From the NCBI GenBank assembly GCA_963698135.1, contig CAVOPP010000010.1:1-64000 (forward strand): DNA of 64,000 nt, given 5' to 3'. The translations under genes were made by a program, and so were the position numbers. This document shows, piece by piece, positions 7,964 to 16,897 of the stretch (position 1 is the stretch's first letter; each line of letters begins with the position of its first letter). Under the pieces are notes generated by a model, which was not told the origin of the DNA, ran no database searches, and saw only the letters and a list, made by a program, of their open reading frames with translations. The stretch is from UBA349 sp963698135 (GTDB lineage Archaea > Methanobacteriota > Methanobacteria > Methanobacteriales > Methanobacteriaceae).

Positions 7964-7995
7964 ATATGTATTTATTGGTAGTAATCTGTTACTCT
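7964..7995. repeat. 32-bp operator-like direct repeat, copy 2
   Basis: This is identical to the copy at 7909-7940. The 55-base period would place both palindromes on about the same face of the helix. ATCATTAT also follows both copies. Confidence 0.7.
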
Positions 7996-8428
7996 ACCAA
8001 ATCATTATATCGTTATATTTAAACCCACTTCCAGGTGAGATAATAAAAAAATCGTATTTTAATACCCAAATATGATTAAAATAATTAATTAAAGAAATAA
8101 ATCTGGGCCTTATTTTATTTAAAAAAACAAAATGCAGTATAAATTGTCCTGATACCTATTTTAAGTAATTAAGTACGCCGCTGGCTTCTCGTGTACCCCC
8201 AAAGCCAACAGCCACTTATTAAAATATTATATTCAAGTAATATATATAATTTTTGTAAGTTATAAGGCTTTATTCAACTTAAAAAGCAGTTTTTCGCTGA
8301 CAACACAGATTTTTTTTCGAAACCATAATAAATTAATGATAGTCACTAATTCTTAGAAAAACATATTTAATATCTCCAAATTTAAAGAATAATAATACTT
8401 AAACTAATTTTATAAAAAAGTTGATGAA

Positions 8429-9784
8429 ATGATAAAAGACACCCGATCCTTCGCCCTCATTCTGGCCTTCCTGGCCTCTTTTTTAACTCCCTTCGTGGGA
8501 TCTTCCATTAACATCGCCCTTCCTCAGATTAGCCAGGAATTATCCATCAATGCCCTCGTCATGGGCTGGATACCCACGGCCTATTTACTGGTTCTGGCCG
8601 TATTATTAATTCCAGTGGGTCGTTTTTCTGACATTTACGGCCGGAAAAAAATATTCTGGATGGGGATAATTATTTTCACTGCGTCCTCCTTTCTGGCTGG
8701 ATTTTCCTTCTCAGGAGAGATGTTATTATTCTTCCGGGTAATCCAGGGAATTGGATCGGCCATGATATTTGCCAATGTCACCGCCATGGTGGCCTCGGTG
8801 TTCCCGGTCATGGAACGGGGAAGAGCCCTGGGAATAGCAGTAACCGGGGCCTACCTGGGACTCTTCCTGGGCCCGGTTCTAGGGGGAGTCTTAACGGAAA
8901 ACCTGGGATGGAGAAGTATATTCTTTTTCAATGTCCCCCTGGGAATAATCACCACTTTCGCGGCCTTTAAATTAAAAGAAGAATGGAGACCAGCCGCTGG
9001 GGAAAGCTTTGATATTACTGGAACAGTGATACTGGGAGTTTCCATGGTACTGGTGATTCTGGGCCTGACCCAGCTACCACAAACCAATGGTGCCCTGCTT
9101 CTAATAGCCGGGTTACTAACGGGATTATTTTACTACTTCTATCAAAGCAGGGTGGAAGCCCCGGTATTTGACTTGAGCATATTTAAAAACCGGACTTTTG
9201 GTTTTAACAGCCTGGCCACCCTTATCAGTTACACGGCCAGTTATCCTATAATATTTCTATTGAGTCTTTATCTTCAGTATGCCTTAAAACTGAACCCGGC
9301 CACGGCCGGATTGGTTTTATCAGTCCAGCCCCTTTTCATTACCATATTTTCATCCTACGCCGGCCGGCTCTCTGACAAAAAGGATCCTCGACTTTTGGCC
9401 ATGGGAGGTATGAGTCTGGTAACCCTTACCACCTTTGGCCTGGCCTTTTTCAAGGACTATCTCTGGGAAATAATCCCCCTTCTAATAATAATGGGTATTG
9501 GGTTTGCCCTTTTTGGAACTCCCAACAACAATATCGTGTTTTCCTCAGTTAAAAAGAAATATTTCGGAGTGGCCGGGGCCTCTTTAAGTACCATGCGGGT
9601 GGTAGGCCAGCTCATAGGGATGGCGGTTTCCCTGCTTTTATTAAATATATTTATTGGAGGTTCCTTTATTGGCCCGGACAATATTGACCTGTTTATTTTG
9701 TGCACCCAGATTTCCCTGATTTTATTCGGGATTCTATGTTTCGTGGCCATTCTGGTTACCTGGCGGGGTAAAGAGCCAGATTAA
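8429..9784 (+). CDS. MFS multidrug exporter, EmrB/QacA (DHA2) type
   Basis: The 451-residue membrane protein has about 12-14 hydrophobic segments. It shows MFS motif A (GRFSDIYGRKKIF, about residues 63-75) and antiporter motif C (GLFLGPVLGGVL, about 146-157), which mark drug/H+ antiporters of the DHA2 family. GTTGATG precedes the ATG. The gene is divergent from the lasso B1 gene. No ABC exporter is seen in the lasso locus, so this could serve as its exporter, but that rests on position alone. Its codon use is more GC-rich than that of the preceding locus. Confidence 0.85.
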   Translation: MIKDTRSFALILAFLASFLTPFVGSSINIALPQISQELSINALVMGWIPTAYLLVLAVLLIPVGRFSDIYGRKKIFWMGIIIFTASSFLAGFSFSGEMLLFFRVIQGIGSAMIFANVTAMVASVFPVMERGRALGIAVTGAYLGLFLGPVLGGVLTENLGWRSIFFFNVPLGIITTFAAFKLKEEWRPAAGESFDITGTVILGVSMVLVILGLTQLPQTNGALLLIAGLLTGLFYYFYQSRVEAPVFDLSIFKNRTFGFNSLATLISYTASYPIIFLLSLYLQYALKLNPATAGLVLSVQPLFITIFSSYAGRLSDKKDPRLLAMGGMSLVTLTTFGLAFFKDYLWEIIPLLIIMGIGFALFGTPNNNIVFSSVKKKYFGVAGASLSTMRVVGQLIGMAVSLLLLNIFIGGSFIGPDNIDLFILCTQISLILFGILCFVAILVTWRGKEPD

Positions 9785-9794
9785 TCTAAAATCA

Positions 9795-9802
9795 TTTTTT
9801 TT
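9795..9802 (+). terminator. T8 tract after the MFS gene
   Basis: A run of eight T begins 10 bases after the stop codon; it probably acts as an archaeal terminator. Confidence 0.4.
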
Positions 9803-9910
9803 AAATTTTAGGATTATTAGAGAAGAGTGACAATTTATATCATATAATAACTAATAAAAAAATAATAAATTATTTTTTAAGAACAATTAAAATTTTTTTA
9901 AGGGATATAA

Positions 9911-11848
9911 ATGATCCATCAGCCTCCAAAAGTTAATAATCCGTTTATTAAGGATTATAAAGAACCAGAAGGTAAATTTAACCAGGCATGGGTCAATAAA
10001 ACCCACAAAATGTCTAAATTTCTTTCACTATCTGTCATTTTTATTTCCCTCATTATTATAGGGGGCTGGATTTTTAACATACCCTTTTTTCAGGGAGCTA
10101 TTGGAAGTTTGGTGCCTACCAGACTCAACACAGCATTTTTATTCTTAATTATGGGCATTATGGCCTATTTACTTAATAAAAATTCCTCCAATGAAAAGAT
10201 ACGTTTATTGGGTAGTATTACTGGAATTTTAATCCTAATATTTGGTTTCATTACCATTATGGAATATGTGTTAGGGATTTTTCTTCCTCTGGACAATGTA
10301 CTTTTAGCCTCTCAACCAGAGGCCATTACCCGGCCCCGTTTTTTAAGTTCTATTAACATTCTCCTGTTTGGGATAATCATTCTTTTATTTTCCAGGCCTA
10401 TGGAAATAGCTAAAGGCCAGATATTGTGCGTAACTACAGGATTAATATCATATCTAGGCCTTTTAACCTTTTTAATTGGTTTAGGAAATTCATCAAACAT
10501 TTTTATCTACAATCAAATGGCCCCCCTTTCCTCTTTCCTTCACCTGGCTTTATCCCTCAGTTTCATTGGTATTTTTCCTAAAGAGGGAATTATAAAGATT
10601 TTTCACCAGGAGGCTTACGGGGGTTACATGTCCCGTTATCTCATTCCCGCTTCGGTAATAATTATATCGGTTACTGGACTCTTTATAGTGGTTTTAGAGC
10701 AGTTAAAGATTTTTACAGAACAATTTGGACTGGTACTACTCATCATTTTTACTTTAGCATTCACTTTTTTCTTAATTTTAAGATATGCTAATCGAATTAA
10801 TCGCTTCCATATGGCCCGTATCGCATCAGAAAACAGAATTATAAAAATGGAAAAATTCTTTGAAGACATTATTGAGGGAATTGTAGATGGAATACTGGTA
10901 ACTGACTCTTCCAACAAGATAATCTACTTAAATCAGGGTATGAAAGAAATATTTCAGGTAGAATCCGGAGATTTGTTAAATAAAAATTTTTTAAAGGACC
11001 CTTCTATTTTGAATTTCATTAATATTGAGGAAAATTATCTCCAGGTGGTCAAAAACTTAAAACCAGCTTTTGTAAATTCCATAAAAGTTACCAATACCCG
11101 GGATAATGTTTTTGTCAGCGGGTGGATAATCCCTCAAATTGAAAATGGTAAATTCAACGGGGCCATACTTACCACTTCTGATGTTACAGCAGTTAAAGAG
11201 GCTGAAACTGTTTTAGAAGCATCTTTAAAAGAAAAAGAACTTCTCCTGGCTGAAATACATCACCGGGTTAAAAATAACATGCAGATTATTTCCAGTCTTC
11301 TTCGTCTGCAGTCTAGTCGTTTGGACGATGAAACAGTGCAAAATATTCTCACAGACAGCCAAAACCGTATAAAATCCATGGCCATGGTCCACGAGAGTTT
11401 ATATCTCAGTGAAAACTTTGCCTCCATAAATATGTTCCACTATATTAACAAACTCATCCGGGGACTGCAAAGCACATATCAAATGGGGGCTTACCTGGAA
11501 TTTGAGGTGGAAAGTGAAGAAATAGAACTGGAAATTGAGATGGCCATTCCCGTAGGTCTAATTATAAATGAACTGGTGACCAACAGCATAAAACACGGCT
11601 TTTCGCCGGATAAAAATGGTAAAATCACCGTTCACTTTAAAAGAGCCGGTTTAGAATATGAATTAATAGTCAAAGACAATGGCGTAGGCTTTGATCAGGA
11701 TTTGAAATTTAAAGATAGTCCCAGTCTGGGTATGGAACTGGTTCACGCTTTAACCGACCAGCTGGACGGTGTTTTAAAATTTAACGGCGATAATGGGACT
11801 TGTGTCAACATTCAATTTAAAAACATTTATTATTCGCCCCGTTACTAG
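9911..11848 (+). CDS. Membrane sensor histidine kinase (PAS, HisKA_2/HWE-like)
   Basis: The 645-residue protein starts with about eight membrane segments (residues 37-290). A PAS domain follows (about 315-430; DGILVTDSSNKIIYLNQGM). Next come a dimerisation/phosphoacceptor helix of the HisKA_2 type (HHRVKNNMQIISSLL, about 453-467) and an HATPase domain with N box NELVTNSIKHGF, DNGVGFD and SLGMELVHAL. This kinase class is numerous in Methanobacterium. No response regulator gene is adjacent, so the partner is encoded elsewhere. GGGAT precedes the ATG. The ligand of the membrane part is unknown. Confidence 0.88.
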   Translation: MIHQPPKVNNPFIKDYKEPEGKFNQAWVNKTHKMSKFLSLSVIFISLIIIGGWIFNIPFFQGAIGSLVPTRLNTAFLFLIMGIMAYLLNKNSSNEKIRLLGSITGILILIFGFITIMEYVLGIFLPLDNVLLASQPEAITRPRFLSSINILLFGIIILLFSRPMEIAKGQILCVTTGLISYLGLLTFLIGLGNSSNIFIYNQMAPLSSFLHLALSLSFIGIFPKEGIIKIFHQEAYGGYMSRYLIPASVIIISVTGLFIVVLEQLKIFTEQFGLVLLIIFTLAFTFFLILRYANRINRFHMARIASENRIIKMEKFFEDIIEGIVDGILVTDSSNKIIYLNQGMKEIFQVESGDLLNKNFLKDPSILNFINIEENYLQVVKNLKPAFVNSIKVTNTRDNVFVSGWIIPQIENGKFNGAILTTSDVTAVKEAETVLEASLKEKELLLAEIHHRVKNNMQIISSLLRLQSSRLDDETVQNILTDSQNRIKSMAMVHESLYLSENFASINMFHYINKLIRGLQSTYQMGAYLEFEVESEEIELEIEMAIPVGLIINELVTNSIKHGFSPDKNGKITVHFKRAGLEYELIVKDNGVGFDQDLKFKDSPSLGMELVHALTDQLDGVLKFNGDNGTCVNIQFKNIYYSPRY

Positions 11849-11996
11849 TTTTTAAGAAATAATCATAAAAACACCAATTCATTTTGCTTTTTTTATTCTA
11901 TTAGGCAAATTTAAAAAAAATATTTTTTATTTTATCCGTGTTAATTTATTTAATTTAAAAAAATAAAAGAAAATAACCTTAAATATTTAATTACTT

Positions 11997-12353
11997 TTAA
12001 TACTGACTAGGATATTCAGTTAGATATTCCAGAGAATACATATCACCATCTTTTGATCTAGTAATTTTAACTATAGCTGTAGATTCAGTCTTATTTTCAG
12101 ATTTGGCTATTATGTTAATGGTGGTATTACCCATAGAAATGTTCTTTACCGTGTAATTGAAGGTACCATCGCCCTCTACCTCAATTCTCTTTCCCTCAAC
12201 CGTAACATTGGCTCCAGGATCAGTCACTCCCTTTAAATTTAAGGTTTTTAGAGTGTCACCACTTGCCTTGCTGTCCGAGGTCATGTTCAAGGTGGTGGTA
12301 TCTTCTATACAACCTGAAGATATTAAAACCATTAATAAAACTGCAAAAATCAT
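11997..12353 (-). CDS. Small lipoprotein, start region frameshifted
   Basis: The readable frame gives 118 residues beginning MIFAVLLMVLISSGC, a lipoprotein signal with lipobox-like ISSGC but no positively charged N terminus. Upstream, GGAGGG precedes another ATG at 12381 that encodes MKNKKK and then stops, because a run of eight A puts it one base out of frame. Removing one A gives MKNKKIFFGMIFAVLLMVL, a perfect lipoprotein signal. The mature part resembles a short beta-sandwich (DPGANVTVEG, GDGTFNYTVKN) of the kind that follows glucodextranase-like or bacterial Ig domains. The function is unknown. The A8 run is either a phase switch or an indel. Confidence 0.65.
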   Translation of the reverse strand: MIFAVLLMVLISSGCIEDTTTLNMTSDSKASGDTLKTLNLKGVTDPGANVTVEGKRIEVEGDGTFNYTVKNISMGNTTINIIAKSENKTESTAIVKITRSKDGDMYSLEYLTEYPSQY

Positions 12354-12491
12354 ACCAAAAAATATTTTTTTTATTTTTCATCCCTCCATTTAAAAATATA
12401 TTAATAATTAGAAAACTATGTTAATTAATTTTTCTAAAAAAGTATGAGTGGATAATTTAGAAAAAAAACTATTTGTAATAATAATATTTTC

Positions 12492-12526
12492 AAAAAAATA
12501 AAAAAAGAAAGACCATTAAGTCTTTC
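12492..12526 (-). terminator. Hairpin plus T-tract terminator
   Basis: On the minus strand GAAAGAC-TTAATG-GTCTTTC (12507-12526) is a perfect 7-bp stem followed by TTTTTTATTTTTTT. It overlaps the stop codon of the pseudomurein peptidase-like gene. Confidence 0.7.
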
Positions 12527-14853
12527 TAAAATGGTAGTTCTGCGTATGTTCCTTTTAACTTAGCAGTTGCCGTATTCCAATTGGTTATTTTACCCAGAGA
12601 ATTACTATTACTGGATGCATCAGCTTTAACCCATTTTCCATCAATCAGGAACTCGGCCCATACATGTCCATAGACATTACCACTGGTAAAGGTGGCATCG
12701 GCATGGACGTATTTGGCTGCAATTCCTGAAGCCCGGGAAAGGGCCACTAAAAGATGAGAAAGATCCACACAATTTCCCGTCTTGGCTTTCAAGGTATTCA
12801 CTGCCCCGTACTTGGTATTGTAGTAGAAACTGTAACTGGTGTTGTCCCGCACCCAGTTAAAGATGGCTGTGGCTTTGGCCAGAGTGCTGGTTAGCCCACT
12901 GGTCAGAGAAGATGCCAATGCTTTAATGGTGGTATCAGTTGATTGACAGTTTTTGGTTGGTTGTAGATACTGACTGTATGATGAATTGCTGCTACTGGTG
13001 TTTTGATATACCGTGTCGTCTATGGTTACATAACTTGGTAAACGATTATTCAAGCTCTGGAAATTTAGAATCTTGGCCAGGGAGTAAACCATGGTTTTAA
13101 ATTGCATATTTCCCAGAGAAGTGCTGACGGATCCTGGAGCTGCATTATTAGTATTGATATAATTCACAATACTTTGAGCCAGACTCACGTAGCTACTTTG
13201 ATACAAATTACCACTTAAAGTGCTTCCACTGGATGCTGGATCACTGGATAATGTTTTCTGCTGTACGCCGCTGGTTTTCCCGCTGTTTAAGTTTAAAATT
13301 CCATTGGCCATAAGGTAGAGGAATTCACTAACTTTTAACTGCTGGGAATTCACAGTTACGTAATTGGGAAGTCGATGATTGGTCTCTATGAATGACTTGA
13401 GGGAACTGGCCGCACTTTCAATAGCTGATAGAGAGAAAATACTGGAATTAATATTTCCTGCTGACTCTGAAGAGGTGCTTTTAGGTGCTGTTGAATTTAT
13501 GGTTAAATTCCCGGAATAGTCAAAGAAATCATTGTTTAAAACATTACCGTATCTAAAGAGTGCATATCCTGTGGCACCGTTATTTAAAGCGGTTTGAGTA
13601 TCGTTAAGTAACTCATTTACTCCTAAAGGTACGGGATTTGTATCAGACTCATAGGTCATGATGCCGGCCCAAACCTCTTTGCCATTGGAATGGCTGGCTA
13701 TGTACTTGGTTACCGAAGCAATCCAGGCCGTATTTCCATTGTAATTCCCCTTGTAAATCATAGGGACCAGAACATCAAGGTACTTGCCCAGGGCAGGGTA
13801 ATCCTGTCCATAGTAGTAAGCATTGCTGCTGGTCTCCGGCATTAATGCCGCTGATAGAAGAGCTGAAGGATTGGCTGTTTTAACTGCTGCGGAGATCTTG
13901 GCCACTAAATTGGTAATGGCCTGCGTCCCATTGGTACTGTTATAGGCTTTTCCCGAGTATCTAATGTAGTCCAGGTGTATTCCACTGATTCCATCAATTT
14001 GGGTATAACTGAGAATTCTTTGGGTTAGATTGTCCATGTAACTGTTGGCATAGGTAGTATTGTACCCAGTTTTGGCTGTTGTGGTGTATTTGGTTTGATA
14101 AGTTGTTTTGTACTTGATAGTGTACTTGGTCTGGTAAACATACTTGTAATAAGTCTTTTTGACCCATTTGTACTTCCACTTGTACTTTATCTTGTACTTC
14201 AATTTACCATGGTAGTAGTAGTAACTCTTGTAATAGCTCTTGTAGTATTGTTTCACTGATTTTTTGTAGGCCACTTTTACTTTGACCTTGTAGTAGTACT
14301 TGTAGGCTGTTTTTACTGCTACTTGACTGGATGTGGTAACGTTGTAGTTGTATTTTCCTGTGGGATCAATGAAAGTTCCATTGTTTTTTAAACAGATTAC
14401 CCAGGCACTTACTCGAATACTGGAATTTTTAGCATTACCTAAAAATGCGGTGAGGTTGGTCTTGTATTTGGCATCATTTAGAGCGGCCTGTTCCAGGAAT
14501 ATATCCTCAATTCCACCTTCTTTAATCTGGGTAAAGTTTATTTTTCCCATGTCGCTGGCTTTAACCCACATAGAACCGTGAGCTGAGGTATTGTTGTTAC
14601 TGGCCGGTGCACTGCTGGTACTGGTCTGGGGAGTGCTGGAATTAGCACTGGTCGAAGTATGGTTACTGCTATTGCTATTACTGGTTTGATTGTCTGTGTT
14701 ATTGGAAGCTAATGTTTCAGATGGTGTAGAACTGTCTATATCTGTGTCATTTACTGATGTTCCGTTTACTAGCGTCTCTGCATATATAACGTTGGAGTTA
14801 AAAAATGCTAAGCAAATTGTCAATACGAAAACTATCTGTAAGTTTCGCGAAAT
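12526..14853 (-). CDS. Secreted pseudomurein-binding glycosidase/transglutaminase-like protein
   Basis: A protein of about 775 residues. After a signal peptide and a Ser/Thr/Asn-rich linker comes a TIM-barrel region resembling DUF187-type glycosidases (GISGIHLDYIRYSGK). A striking Tyr/Lys-rich insert of about 80 residues interrupts it. Two pseudomurein-binding repeats follow (NHRLPNYVTV, NNRLPSYVTI). The C-terminal transglutaminase-like domain has Cys in TGNCVDLSHLL, His in YGHVWAE and Asp in VKADASS, as in pseudomurein endoisopeptidases. It is probably a wall-bound autolysin. The TTG at 14823 would cut the signal peptide. GGAGGCGGT at 14857-14865 points instead to an AUU start at 14853, giving an N-terminal SRNLQIVFVLTICL. 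A paralogue lies at 18085. Confidence 0.8.
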   Translation of the reverse strand: MSRNLQIVFVLTICLAFFNSNVIYAETLVNGTSVNDTDIDSSTPSETLASNNTDNQTSNSNSSNHTSTSANSSTPQTSTSSAPASNNNTSAHGSMWVKASDMGKINFTQIKEGGIEDIFLEQAALNDAKYKTNLTAFLGNAKNSSIRVSAWVICLKNNGTFIDPTGKYNYNVTTSSQVAVKTAYKYYYKVKVKVAYKKSVKQYYKSYYKSYYYYHGKLKYKIKYKWKYKWVKKTYYKYVYQTKYTIKYKTTYQTKYTTTAKTGYNTTYANSYMDNLTQRILSYTQIDGISGIHLDYIRYSGKAYNSTNGTQAITNLVAKISAAVKTANPSALLSAALMPETSSNAYYYGQDYPALGKYLDVLVPMIYKGNYNGNTAWIASVTKYIASHSNGKEVWAGIMTYESDTNPVPLGVNELLNDTQTALNNGATGYALFRYGNVLNNDFFDYSGNLTINSTAPKSTSSESAGNINSSIFSLSAIESAASSLKSFIETNHRLPNYVTVNSQQLKVSEFLYLMANGILNLNSGKTSGVQQKTLSSDPASSGSTLSGNLYQSSYVSLAQSIVNYINTNNAAPGSVSTSLGNMQFKTMVYSLAKILNFQSLNNRLPSYVTIDDTVYQNTSSSNSSYSQYLQPTKNCQSTDTTIKALASSLTSGLTSTLAKATAIFNWVRDNTSYSFYYNTKYGAVNTLKAKTGNCVDLSHLLVALSRASGIAAKYVHADATFTSGNVYGHVWAEFLIDGKWVKADASSNSNSLGKITNWNTATAKLKGTYAELPF

Positions 14854-15546
14854 TTTACCGCCTCCATGTCAATGAGGCCTAATCGTGTCACATTGCTAAA
14901 AAAAGGTTCAGCAATTGTTCATATTTTGAAAAAAGGCCTTACTGACAGAATTATATACACTATAACTTACTATATAAATATTTTGATTTAAAATTGGAAA
15001 AAAGGCCTTATTTAAGCCTATTAAATTAAAAGGAACTCTATATGAGGGTTTTATAGTGGGCCACAAAGGAAAAGGAATATTAAAAGCTTATTTAGGCCAA
15101 TAAGTTCATTGAAATGCTTTTTTCAAGAATTTGTTATTTATTTAAGACAATTTAATCTATTATGTTCTCTAATATGGGTCATTTAATAAACTGGTCACTT
15201 TCCTAGCTGTTGACAAAGCCATTCAATCCCTTAACCTATAACTTATGAGATATCAGTGCTTTATTTTTTAATTAAATTTAAATAATGGATTTAATTGTTT
15301 AATAATCTGTTATTAAAAAGTTTGAACTTCACAGAATCACTCTATGGTGGTATTTAACAGAATTTTTTAAGGAATTGTTTTTTATAAAACATAAAATAGT
15401 TCTATTATGGTCAAAATACGTTACTAACCCATTTTTTCAATTATTTTCAACAATTTTTAAGGAATTATGCAAATAATTATTAGAACTGAATTATAAATTA
15501 GTAATAGTATATGGGAACTATTTGTTATTATATCATAGTGATCAAA
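14854..15546. other. Intergenic region between peptidase and reductase genes
   Basis: Divergent spacer of about 690 bases without a convincing gene. TATATAAT on the minus strand near 14955 may drive the peptidase gene. AATTATAAATTAG near 15491 may drive the reductase. AAAAAAGGCCTTA occurs twice, near 14931 and 14998. Confidence 0.5.
14892..14915 (-). promoter_or_regulatory. Stem-loop in the predicted 5' leader of the peptidase gene
   Basis: ATTGCT and AGCAAT form a 6-bp stem around a T-rich loop, between the predicted TATA box and the ribosome binding site. It may affect translation or mRNA stability. Confidence 0.3.
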
Positions 15547-16719
15547 ATGAAGTACGATGTAGTGGTTGTTGGTGGACGATTAGCTGGATCAACTTCGTCT
15601 CTTTTTGCGTCTAAAGGCGGCCTAGACGTATTAATGATTGAAAAAATGCAGGAAATAGGAACTCCTGTCCAATGCGCAGAAGCTACAACTAAGGATACCT
15701 TTAAAATCCTGGAAATAGAACCTTCCAAAAAGTACCTGTGCACTGAAGTTGATGGTGTGGACTTTTATGCCCCTAATGGAAAGCACTTCCGGGTTAAAAG
15801 CAATGATATGTACGGATTCATGGAAGGGCATGTTTTAGAGAGGAAAATCTTTGACAAAGAACTGGCCATAGAATCTGCCAAAGCAGGTACTGACATAATG
15901 GTCAAAACTACGGTTAAAGATTTAATAATAAAAGATGGCCAGGTATGTGGGGTTGTTGCCAAACACCTTGGAAAAACAATGGATATTAAAGCAGACATTG
16001 TCATAGCCGCCGATGGCATTGAATCCACCATAGCCGGTATGGCCGGTCTTAAAACTACTAATAAAGTTGAAGATATGGGTTCTTGTGCCCAGTACGAAAT
16101 GGTGGGTATTGAGGCCGATCCCAACTATCTGCAGATACATCACGGACAACACATAGCACCAGGAGGATATCTATGGGTCTTTCCTAAGGGTAATGGGGTG
16201 GCAAATGTAGGTTTAGGGGTGGTAAACTCTAAAGAAACTGCTATATTTTACCTGAATCAGTTCATAAAAAAATTGGATGCCACCCCAGTGGAACTCAATG
16301 TGGGAGGGGTACCGCTTTCAGGACCTATGGAAAAAACTTTTTCCTCAGGCCTCATGGTGGTGGGAGATGCCGCCCGACAGGTTGATCCCCTGAATGGAGC
16401 GGGAATACAAAACGCAGTAACATGTGGCCGAATCGCTGGAGAAGTGGCAGTAGAAGCAATTGAAAATGAAGACACAAGCGCCCAGTATTTAAAAAAATAC
16501 GAAGAACTCTGGAAATTAAGCATTGGAAAGAACCTGGAAACCTCCCTGAAATACCAGAAAATTTTTCAGAGCCTCAGTGATAATGATTTTAATGTTCTGG
16601 CTGAATTTTTAGAAAATAAAGATATACAATCAATTTCCAAATTATCAATACTTAAATTTTTAAAGAATTATCCTCACCTTATAACTCTTCTATTCAATGT
16701 TTTTATCCTTAAAAAATGA
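15547..16719 (+). CDS. Geranylgeranyl reductase family FAD protein
   Basis: The 390-residue flavoprotein has an N-terminal dinucleotide-binding motif (VVVVGGRLAGS), the family motif GGYLWVFPKG around residues 200-210, and the second FAD motif GDAARQVDPLNGAGIQNA. Members hydrogenate isoprenoid chains, for example the geranylgeranyl chains of archaeal lipids. GTGATC at 15538-15543 selects ATG 15547 over an upstream ATG at 15511 that has no ribosome binding site. The next gene is a UbiA-type prenyltransferase on the same strand, so the pair may make and saturate a prenylated membrane compound. The exact substrate cannot be told from the sequence. Confidence 0.85.
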   Translation: MKYDVVVVGGRLAGSTSSLFASKGGLDVLMIEKMQEIGTPVQCAEATTKDTFKILEIEPSKKYLCTEVDGVDFYAPNGKHFRVKSNDMYGFMEGHVLERKIFDKELAIESAKAGTDIMVKTTVKDLIIKDGQVCGVVAKHLGKTMDIKADIVIAADGIESTIAGMAGLKTTNKVEDMGSCAQYEMVGIEADPNYLQIHHGQHIAPGGYLWVFPKGNGVANVGLGVVNSKETAIFYLNQFIKKLDATPVELNVGGVPLSGPMEKTFSSGLMVVGDAARQVDPLNGAGIQNAVTCGRIAGEVAVEAIENEDTSAQYLKKYEELWKLSIGKNLETSLKYQKIFQSLSDNDFNVLAEFLENKDIQSISKLSILKFLKNYPHLITLLFNVFILKK

Positions 16720-16897
16720 TTATATCGTCTTAAATGGGTTTAAATGAAAATAAGTTAATTATATGAATAAATAATCCCAGAAATATTAGTGTAATTATTA
16801 TATTCTATAAATATGGATTCTGAAAAAAATTAAATTGAGATTATTGTCTTAGATTAAATTTATTCAGGTATTTACTTAATTTAATGGGTAGAATATT

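Larger units (their letters stand above)
7864..8428. other. Intergenic region between B1 and the MFS gene
   Basis: This divergent spacer carries the two 32-bp repeats at 7909 and 7964. A weak TGGCTT/AAGCCA inverted repeat lies at about 8182-8208, and a TATA-like TTTTATAAAA at about 8409. I see no further gene. Confidence 0.6.

Noticed and set aside
7909..7995. CRISPR array
   Set aside because: Only two repeats with a single 23-base spacer, and no cas genes nearby. The palindrome and promoter position fit an operator better.
8160..8215. Structured RNA or lasso precursor upstream of the MFS gene
   Set aside because: The TGGCTT/AAGCCA inverted repeat is weak. A frame reading SGCWLWGYTRSQRRT has no start codon and no leader motif.
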